Assembly (NCBI GenBank): GCA_905221605.1
Contig: CAJNDS010001112.1
Span: 1,495,972-1,559,971 of the forward strand
Reading direction: 5' to 3'
Source: Symbiodinium natans
Taxonomy: Eukaryota; Sar; Dinophyceae; Suessiales; Symbiodiniaceae
Length of the DNA stretch: 64,000 bases
This document shows positions 62,901 to 64,000 of the stretch, piece after piece (within the stretch, counting starts at the first letter, position 1; the number at the start of each line of letters is the position of its first letter). Below the pieces are notes generated by a model. That model ran no database searches, was not told where the DNA came from, and saw only the letters and a program-made list of their open reading frames with translations. Made by a program: the position numbers and the translations under genes.

Positions 62901-63202
62901 GCCAGCAGGATGGATGGAAAATGACATTGCAATGGGGTTTGTCAGGGTTGGCTTTTGAATGGGTTTGGGGTTTATGGGTTTATGGGTTTATGGGCTTCTG
63001 GGTTTTCGGGTTTATGGGTGTATGGGTTTATGGGTTTATGGGTGTATTGGTGTATGGGTTTATGGCTTCATGGGTATGTGTTTTGAGTCGTAAACCTAGA
63101 CGCCTTCCACCGCAGTGTCCTTCGCGCAGGAGCTCCTGTCTCAGGAGCAGCAGCAGCGGTTGTCCTTCGCCCGCGTGCTCCTGCGAGGACGCAGCCGGAA
63201 GC
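34568..63202 (+). CDS. SbmA/YddA/ABCD-type ABC transporter gene (continues past window)
   Basis: Built from exons at 34568, 35531, 38143, 39652, 40753, 41154, 43534, 43849, 44729, 45637, 47322, 49652, 51306, 52605, 53109, 53706, 59147, 62196 and 63130. Codon phase fits at nearly every junction up to 47322 and at 49652/51306, 52605/53109/53706 and 62196/63130. Diagnostic pieces in family order: WNGVFWSALQN, HLTRHFNGLW, EVDNPDQRIDQDVDEF, ANFRSELVHARDKA, FVLLAPAYFTGALDLGQLMQ, LSKFAAG, then the nucleotide-binding domain with LLIVLPASGGKS and LSQEQQQRLSFARVLL. Family members move fatty acyl compounds, peptides or cobalamin across peroxisomal, plastid or bacterial membranes; the substrate here is unknown. 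Exons linking 47.4-49.6, 51.4-52.6 and 53.7-59.1 kb are missing or doubtful. A separate gene (55055-57485) sits inside the 53.7-59.1 kb gap, so the ATPase half could instead be a second gene. Confidence 0.68.
34915..34965 (+). repeat. (GA)n microsatellite
   Basis: About 24 GA units with two GC interruptions. Confidence 0.95.
35319..35342 (+). repeat. (CA)n microsatellite
   Basis: About 12 AC units within a wider CATA/TGTA-rich stretch. Confidence 0.95.
35531..35568 (+). CDS. ABC transporter exon 2
   Basis: GCAAG|GC acceptor, then STCYEEAAPSAK, GC donor (GCCAGG) in phase 0. AAGGC occurs at this donor and at the next acceptor (38138-38143). Confidence 0.45.
35910..35993. mobile_element. Dispersed element, family G copy 3
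   Basis: TAGGGGTCTTTATACTTACG ... CCCCCCAAAACCCAATTCTA ... AGGCCCCTGCAGTACC: the same start, centre and end blocks as at 45798 and around 38310-39014. Confidence 0.6.
36543..36732. mobile_element. MITE-like element, family B copy 4
   Basis: The right arm is typical (ATGAAGGACTGTTAGTGTAA, then GGGGGAACATCCCA). The left end is diverged (CTTGGGATATGCC) and followed by CCCTTGTTGGG, a block also seen at 16734 and, diverged, 63807. Possibly a nested insertion. Confidence 0.5.
36861..36896 (+). repeat. Poly-C / poly-A junction
   Basis: About 13 C directly followed by about 22 A. The same C(n)A(n) join occurs at 23770, 47932 and 50212. Confidence 0.95.
37449..37712 (-). repeat. Longest CCCTAAA array
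   Basis: About 36 heptamers, nearly perfect apart from one CCCTAA slip and a few variants at the end. Confidence 0.97.
38143..38255 (+). CDS. ABC transporter exon 3
   Basis: CGAAG|G acceptor and GTTTAG donor that begins a TTTAGGG array. The frame reads AHDLGDGRGDVAWTTGGPRG, then VAHQEPYKQSKSSLY. It starts in phase 0 and ends in phase 2, matching the exon at 39652 (TA+C gives Tyr). No motif; placed by phase and composition. Confidence 0.45.
38310..39014. mobile_element. Family G element with about 600-bp insert
   Basis: The left end GGGGTCGGAATAAGTACGAA and right block CCCCCAAAACCCTATTCTAA ... AAGGCCCCTATGGTACC match the compact copy at 45798-45908. Here roughly 600 extra bases separate them. 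The insert is open for over 150 codons on both strands; the + frame has CACCKKLLNYSIEPRNL and a zinc-knuckle-like CxC pair, but no family is recognised. Confidence 0.55.
39652..39766 (+). CDS. ABC transporter exon 4
   Basis: CCCGCAG acceptor, GTGTAG donor. Reads HRSLAIAGAKLRVAGEELLT, then VSWPPAAKRGRLALVVAE. Phase 2 in and phase 0 out agree with both neighbours. GC-rich against an AT-richer surround. Confidence 0.55.
39798..40012 (+). repeat. (GA)n-rich region
   Basis: Two long impure GA blocks (39798-39930, 39983-40012) separated by GCGCGC-rich DNA. Ser/Leu or Arg/Glu-rich readings are artefacts. Confidence 0.95.
40591..40692. mobile_element. 102-bp inverted-repeat element
   Basis: GGTTGTACCCCTT and AAGGGTACAACC form the ends; CCCTTCT/AGAAGGG pairs occur inside. 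Intronic. Confidence 0.65.
40753..40832 (+). CDS. ABC transporter exon 5
   Basis: GCCAG|G acceptor. Reads EHVEAAKGASAAAGVALYNP, then ENRLLC and a split Trp, donor GTAGTA. Phase 0 in and phase 2 out match the neighbours; CCCTAAA units follow. The residues ahead of the next exon's hydrophobic segment suit the region before the first membrane helix. Confidence 0.55.
41154..41209 (+). CDS. ABC transporter exon 6, hydrophobic segment
   Basis: The first G completes Trp, then RIFLVAAPVTVLAAGFFEC, a likely membrane helix. The donor is probably GC (GCGCCC, phase 1) or GT at 41208. CCCTAAA array upstream, TTTAGGG array downstream (41249). Confidence 0.5.
41786..41852 (+). repeat. TTTAGGG array
   Basis: About nine units, G-rich orientation, in an intron. 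Confidence 0.95.
42296..42400. mobile_element. Family C copy 3 (diverged)
   Basis: CTAGGACCTGGAGTAGGCCC at the left; CCTAGGTTACTCCCGGATC at the right. It shares GGTTCCCTTATAATCCCC and AAAAAGGGGTACCC with the other copies. Confidence 0.65.
42401..43524. other. Intron, no gene recognised
   Basis: Unique sequence 42420-42900 is free of arrays but shows no exon-like segment with supporting splice sites. Short arrays occupy 42900-43040 and 43153-43210. Confidence 0.4.
43534..43600 (+). CDS. ABC transporter exon 7, membrane helix
   Basis: GGCAG|GC acceptor (an earlier AAG at 43529 is possible). Reads YAAAHVTLLGVALYVDVAPR and L plus two bases, donor GTAATA. Phase 2 joins to the A at 43849. A hydrophobic helix just before the WN...ALQN segment, as in the family. 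Confidence 0.6.
43849..43958 (+). CDS. ABC transporter exon 8, WNxxFxxALQN segment
   Basis: TTACAG acceptor. Reads GHNACTSFAEALTQWNGVFW, then SALQNHQSKQFYRDPA. The W-N-x-x-F-x-x-A-L-Q block is typical of the SbmA/ABCD membrane domain after the first helix. Donor GTCCCT, phase 1, joining to GC at 44729. Confidence 0.75.
44596..44716 (-). repeat. CCCCAAA then CCCTAAA array
   Basis: Six CCCCAAA units pass into about ten CCCTAAA units, ending at the exon acceptor. Confidence 0.95.
44729..44812 (+). CDS. ABC transporter exon 9, membrane helix
   Basis: Reads LLWDFIIITGVTGFVGTYSD, then YLNGISD. Hydrophobic with a Y-x-x-Y-L end, as in the second helix of this family. Donor GTGGGT, phase 1; the GC at 45637 completes a glycine. 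An AT microsatellite lies in the following intron (44887-44915). Confidence 0.75.
45067..45202. mobile_element. 136-bp MITE-like fold-back
   Basis: GGCTGGTTCTTAGTAGGGAA is matched by the complement TTCCTTACTAAGAACCAGCC. Pairing continues through ATACCGTTT/AAACGGTAT to about 45 bases per arm. GGTTCTTAGTAGGGAA is repeated once in the centre. Confidence 0.85.
45314..45415. mobile_element. Family E copy 2
   Basis: CTAGTAGTAGAGTAGGTAGC ... AAAGGTTAACCTTTAATTTT ... TTACTGGACAATTAAG, close to 10722-10824 along its whole length. Confidence 0.7.
45637..45733 (+). CDS. ABC transporter exon 10
   Basis: GGCAAG|GC acceptor. Reads MWHLHARDHLTRHFNGLWVG, then SGAMCTSLGDI. It corresponds to the (L-R-W-R-x-x)-L-T-x-x-x-x-x-x-W segment preceding the NPDQR motif. 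GTTTAG donor starting a TTTAGGG array. Phase 2 is completed by the C at 47322. Confidence 0.75.
45798..45908. mobile_element. Family G copy 2 (compact)
   Basis: GGGGTCGGAAGAATTACGAA ... CCCCCCAAAAGCCCTATTCT ... AAGGCCCCTATAGTATCACC. Shows the element without the 600-bp insert found at 38310-39014. Confidence 0.7.
45909..47321. other. Intron, no gene recognised
   Basis: Poly-G run at 45950-45973, a family I-like block (46040-46105, TTTGGGTACT ... CCTAAGAAACAGCGAAAGTT, also at 14195-14235), a second poly-G at 46887-46900, and unique DNA. Confidence 0.5.
47322..47383 (+). CDS. ABC transporter exon 11, NPDQR motif
   Basis: Reads EVDNPDQRIDQDVDEFVGST. D-N-P-D-Q-R-I-x-x-D-V-x-x-F is the hallmark of the SbmA/BacA and ABCD membrane domain. 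CTAG acceptor; the strong donor GTGAGC leaves phase 1. CCCTAAA units lie upstream and a long TTTAGGG array (47402 on) downstream. Confidence 0.9.
47402..47620 (+). repeat. Long TTTAGGG array
   Basis: About 28 units, regular at first and increasingly variant (GTTTGGG, GTTCAGG) downstream. Confidence 0.95.
48704..48800 (+). other. Candidate ABC transporter exon
   Basis: GC-rich, reads VRLAIYFPILLRSAPPPLL after CGTGAG. A hydrophobic F-x-I-L stretch is expected between the NPDQR and FR-x-x-L-V exons. Phase does not join 47383 directly, so another exon would be needed. Confidence 0.3.
49652..49723 (+). CDS. ABC transporter exon, A-x-FR-x-x-LV-x-x-R segment
   Basis: Reads SANANFRSELVHARDKAPWL, then SAQR, between GGTGAG and the GTACCC donor, both phase 0. 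It matches the E-A-x-F-R-x-x-L-V-x-x-R-E/D-x-A helix of the family. Confidence 0.75.
50084..50178. mobile_element. Family C copy 5
   Basis: CTAGGACTCAGAGTAGGCC and CTACGTACTCTGGGTCTAG are inverted ends; AAATAGGGCACCC inside is shared with the other copies. Confidence 0.65.
51306..51380 (+). CDS. ABC transporter exon, long helix
   Basis: After a C-rich tract and TGTAG the frame reads RLRSLQERFEVMKRVAYAEF, then DITKR. Family equivalent: the cytoplasmic helix after the FR...LV segment. Donor GC (GCTGGC, phase 0) or GTAGGT at 51400. Phase 0 matches 49723. Confidence 0.7.
51889..51966 (+). other. Candidate ABC transporter exon
   Basis: CCAAG acceptor, then KGIQDTLWPFFGLPRFLNFF and KMMRL. It could be the R-x-L-x-F-F segment expected here, but it is longer than usual and its phase with 52605 is unproven. 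Confidence 0.3.
52040..52165 (+). repeat. (ATGT)n / (GTGT)n microsatellite
   Basis: Impure tetranucleotide repeat in an intron. Confidence 0.95.
52346..52438. mobile_element. Family C copy 4
   Basis: CTAGGACCCGGAGTAGGCCC ... GGTTCCCTTATAATCCCC ... GGGTACCC ... TTCCTAGGT. The right end is truncated relative to other copies. Confidence 0.6.
52605..52706 (+). CDS. ABC transporter exon, helix 5-6 region
   Basis: Reads YEEYGTVVPFVLLAPAYFTG, then ALDLGQLMQPLSY and a split Arg. P-x-x-x-x-A-P-x-Y-F-x-G-x-x-x-x-G-x-x-x-Q is a strong match to the family. CAAG|G acceptor, GTTTAG donor into a TTTAGGG array. Phase 2 joins 53109. Confidence 0.9.
52773..52873. mobile_element. MITE-like element, family B copy 5
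   Basis: Best-preserved copy: TTGGGATGTTCCCCCTTATC at the left, GAGGGGGAACCATCCCA at the right, inner arms CAGTTCTTACTAGGGATTA and TAATCCCTATTAAGGACTG. Confidence 0.85.
53109..53172 (+). CDS. ABC transporter exon after the last membrane segment
   Basis: The first G completes Arg, then LRMIVERVSASLTFPVAAYE and Q. It corresponds to the V-x-x-x-L-S-x-x-x-x-x-Y stretch at the end of the membrane domain. CCGAG|G acceptor, GTTGGC donor, phase 0 out. Confidence 0.75.
53706..53730 (+). CDS. Micro-exon, LSKFAAG segment
   Basis: GTCAG acceptor, then QLSKFAAG and one base before GTCCTG. In plastid and cyanobacterial relatives L-S-x-F-A/S-A-G/V follows the preceding exon's tyrosine directly. Phase 0 in. 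If the donor is not used the frame stays open to 53780. Confidence 0.55.
53808..53920 (-). repeat. CCCTAAA / CCCCAAA array ending in poly-C
   Basis: Eight or more CCCCAAA units run directly into a C homopolymer of about 24. Confidence 0.95.
54021..54163 (-). mobile_element. Dispersed element, family H copy 1
   Basis: CTTTGTCATAGTGGGTAGC ... ATTTTAAGGGCAAG ... CTATCCCAACCATGAACTAG. The 61872-61948 copy is the same element in the opposite orientation, lacking about 65 internal bases. Confidence 0.7.
54304..54416. mobile_element. MITE-like element, family C copy 2
   Basis: Nearly identical to 14253-14366 over its full length. AAGT directly flanks both ends, a possible 4-bp target duplication. 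Confidence 0.85.
54417..54980. other. Region upstream of the 55-kb gene
   Basis: GC-rich piece 54450-54575 is open in two frames (one ends PPPPPGSPALSAEDEST-stop). It could be a linker or C-terminal exon of the transporter's membrane half, but neither splice site nor motif settles it. The rest shows nothing. Confidence 0.35.
54981..55007 (+). promoter_or_regulatory. Possible relict spliced-leader sequence
   Basis: GGCTCAAG followed by CTGCCCATTTTGGGTTCTC resembles the end and then the middle of the dinoflagellate spliced leader (which ends CCATTTTGGCTCAAG). It lies 48-74 bases before the ATG of the gene at 55055. Short, degenerate match; chance is possible. Confidence 0.3.
55055..57485 (+). 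CDS. Secreted or organelle-targeted protein, unknown function, five exons
   Basis: Exons 55055-56331, 56475-56536, 56649-56721, 57154-57250 and 57384-57485 join in phase to 536 codons plus TGA. Introns have donors GT, GC, GA and GC, all with AG|G acceptors. I chose ATG 55055 (AGCCATGG) because it starts MVRRTSRRSAAMAAAMLAAC plus a hydrophobic run and SPSLSFSS, a signal-peptide or bipartite plastid-targeting look; the frame is open further upstream without signal character. The mature part is a long series of alternating polar/hydrophobic strands (for example PRVQLGVQYEGKLNVLGR), Gly- and aromatic-spaced, suggesting a beta-rich, perhaps barrel-like fold. I do not recognise the family. The 1.28-kb first exon contrasts with the 40-130-base exons of its neighbours and may mark a partly retroposed copy. 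It lies between the two halves of the ABC transporter on the same strand. Confidence 0.72.
56827..56895 (+). repeat. (CT)n microsatellite
   Basis: Impure CT/CTTT repeat within the third intron of the 55-kb gene. Confidence 0.95.
57486..58960. other. Repeat-poor unique stretch, no gene recognised
   Basis: About 1 kb (57486-58500) almost free of telomere-like units. Open frames up to about 137 codons occur on both strands but overlap and lack motifs. 58616-58710 is open in one + frame (NIVAGTLHVPGVSSRGKVL) and could be a linker exon ahead of the ATPase domain; weak. Arrays resume at 58510. Confidence 0.4.
58961..59058. mobile_element. MITE-like element, family A copy 2
   Basis: TACTTGGAGGTTCAGGGTAC and GTACCATGAACCTCCAAGTA are the inverted ends, matching 13644-13788. 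The internal part is shorter. Confidence 0.85.
59147..59248 (+). CDS. ABC transporter exon with Walker A
   Basis: Reads LGRVVLSSLTFHVSPGERLL, then IVLPASGGKSLFLG. The context L-x-x-L-x-F-x-V-x-P-G-E-R-L-L-I-V is that of an ABC ATPase before Walker A, but the loop is LPASGGKS where G-P-S-G-S-G-K-S is expected: two glycines are lost, while Lys and Ser are kept. GTAGAG acceptor, GTCCTT donor. CCCTAAA array upstream. Confidence 0.78.
59264..59440 (-). repeat. CCCTAAA / CCCTAAG array
   Basis: Mixed array with a homogeneous run of five CCCTAAG units in the middle. Confidence 0.95.
59860..60050. repeat. AT-rich simple repeat region
   Basis: AAATA/CAAATA pentamer- and hexamer-like repeats ending in (TA)n at 60029-60049. 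Hydrophobic I/F/Y-rich frames read across it are artefacts. Confidence 0.9.
60547..60617. mobile_element. Family B copy 6 (partial)
   Basis: AACAGTCCTTAAGAAGGATT ... ATTAGTATAAGTCTGAACAT and CCCA: the inner left arm and the right end of family B. Confidence 0.55.
60791..60826 (+). CDS. Probable ABC transporter exon after Walker A
   Basis: CCAAG|GC acceptor. Reads LEVIPDAMFVQ and one base before a GC donor (GCTTCG). It resembles the I-x-x-P-x-x-x-x-x-F-x-x-Q (Q-loop) stretch. Short and diverged. Confidence 0.4.
60870..62195. other. Intron, no gene recognised
   Basis: G/T-rich, with degenerate GGGTTT repeats. CTCGAGATCTTTTAGGGGTG occurs twice (60867, 60974). 61600-61860 is unique. Nothing coding supported. 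Confidence 0.45.
61872..61948 (+). mobile_element. Family H copy 2
   Basis: CTAGTTCATGGTTGGGATGG ... CCTTAAAAATGTAAAATGTT ... GACTATGACAAAG, the complement of 54021-54163 without its centre. Confidence 0.7.
62196..62272 (+). CDS. ABC transporter exon before the signature
   Basis: Reads DVELVLSLVGLQSLLPSAER, then AANWE. It fits the L-x-x-V-x-L-x-x-L ... W-E segment that precedes the ABC signature. The donor is GC (GCATAT), phase 0, joining to 63130 as NWE-ELLSQEQ. TTTAGGG array downstream at 62296. Confidence 0.75.
62296..62328 (+). repeat. TTTAGGG array
   Basis: Five units after the exon at 62196. Two further arrays at 62742-62808 lie in the same intron. Confidence 0.95.
63130..63202 (+). 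CDS. ABC transporter exon with signature motif
   Basis: GCGCAG|G acceptor. Reads ELLSQEQQQRLSFARVLLRG, then RSRK. The ABC signature LSxGEQQRLxFARxLL is recognisable, but its central glycine is Glu (LSQEQ). Donor GTTGTA or an earlier GC at 63191. The Walker B exon is not seen before the window ends. Confidence 0.82.
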
Positions 63203-63899
63203 GTTGTAGATTGTAGCGTTTGGGTTTGTCAGGCCTTTTTTGGGTGCTTAGCCTAAACCGGATCGAGCAAGAGTACGAGGAGGAGCAGATGAGATGTGTT
63301 GTTCCTTTCTTCTGCTGCTCTGGTTTGCCTTACCTTAATTTTTAACCCCTAACCCCAAAACCCCAAACCGGTTCTTCAAACGCCCTTGTTGCTCAAAAAA
63401 TGCACCAGGCGTTGTGGATGCCATGGACGCCCTAAACCCCGAAACCCCAAGCAAAACCCCGCAAACTAAAGCACAGACCAAGACCCAGTGTTTCCTTGAT
63501 TTCCCTATTAACTCAAGAACTGAAAAAGATGCAGACCCTCAACCCGAAACCCTAAGCCCAAGTCTTTTGGTTACTGGGAACCTGGCAGGCCCTGAAACTG
63601 TGAGTATATCAGTCCTAGGTAGGATAAGGGAGACCCTTAAAACCGACCCCTTCTGAACCCTCTTGTGGCTCTCTTACGCAGGGACCTTATTCAGAGGGTC
63701 TATATCCCCAAGGGTCCCCCTAATCCCATATCCCAAACCCCTAAACCCTAAACCCTAAACCCTAAACCCTAAACCCCAAATCAGGTCCCTTCTAGTGGGT
63801 ATAGGCCCTTGGGACACTTCGTTTTTCCCGCTTGTCGGGGTTCAGCAGAACTGTACTTCGGAGTCTTTGGCCAGATGAGGGGCCAACCTGGGTAGCAGG
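63203..63899. other. Intron or next exons not identified
   Basis: Contains short CCCTAAA arrays (63742-63777) and unique DNA. 63414-63653 is open in one frame, but its content is Pro/Thr/Lys-rich repeat translation with no Walker B or switch motif. Confidence 0.4.
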
Positions 63900-64000
63900 G
63901 TAGGGTTTAGGGTTTAGGGTTTAGGGTTTAGGGTTTAGGGTTTAGGGTTTAGGGTTTAGGGTTTAGGGTTTAGGGTTTAGGGTTTAGGGGTTAGGGTTTC
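63900..64000 (+). repeat. TTTAGGG array at the window edge
   Basis: At least 13 near-perfect heptamers, continuing beyond the window. With arrays throughout the window, this one is probably interstitial, not a chromosome end. Confidence 0.95.

Noticed and set aside
63900-64000. A true telomere at the window's right end
   Set aside because: Arrays of equal quality occur throughout the window in both orientations, next to exons, so a terminal position is not implied.
1-64000. Land-plant origin suggested by TTTAGGG repeats
   Set aside because: GC and GA donors, AG|G acceptors with junction repeats, all recognised host genes on one strand, and pervasive interstitial arrays fit a dinoflagellate better; the heptamer is shared by both groups.

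Overview
This window looks like nuclear DNA from a dinoflagellate. Plant-type telomere heptamers (TTTAGGG/CCCTAAA) are scattered over the whole 64 kb in both orientations. All host genes recognised are on the + strand. Coding sequence is cut into very short GC-rich exons. Several introns use GC or GA donors with AG|G acceptors, often with the same few bases repeated at both splice junctions, as known for dinoflagellates. The species cannot be named from this sequence.

Layout. (1) About 10.4-29.4 kb: a multi-exon gene for a voltage-gated potassium-channel-like protein. The exons run in order: pre-S1, S1, S2, S4, S4-S5 linker, S5, pore with the TVGYGD filter, S6, and then EF-hand exons ending in a stop at 29445. 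Codon phase is preserved across most junctions I could test. (2) Inside the last intron of that gene, splitting a calcium-binding loop, lies a 5.5-kb element with terminal inverted repeats (23790-29249). On the minus strand it carries a P-loop ATPase gene, apparently frameshifted near its 5' end, followed by a DDE transposase of the IS1016/IS1595 (Merlin/ISXO2) type. One flank is a block of palindromes and tandem 140-bp hairpins. I regard this ATPase-plus-transposase element as the best candidate for an undescribed system. (3) 34.6-63.2 kb and probably beyond the window: exons of an SbmA/YddA/ABCD-type ABC transporter. The membrane domain includes the VDNPDQRI motif at 47.3 kb. The nucleotide-binding domain lies at 59-63 kb, with an altered Walker A and an altered signature. 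(4) Between those two halves, on the same strand, sits a complete five-exon gene (55055-57485) for a secreted or organelle-targeted protein of about 536 residues that I do not recognise.

The rest is intron or intergenic DNA. Its main components are telomere-like arrays, homopolymer G/C runs, microsatellites and at least eight families of short inverted-repeat (MITE-like) elements, several with two to six copies here. Many exons have CCCTAAA arrays on the 5' side and TTTAGGG arrays on the 3' side, so the ends of many introns are complementary to each other. No tRNA, rRNA or CRISPR array was seen. Exon ends are read by eye from phase and splice dinucleotides; transcript data would settle them.
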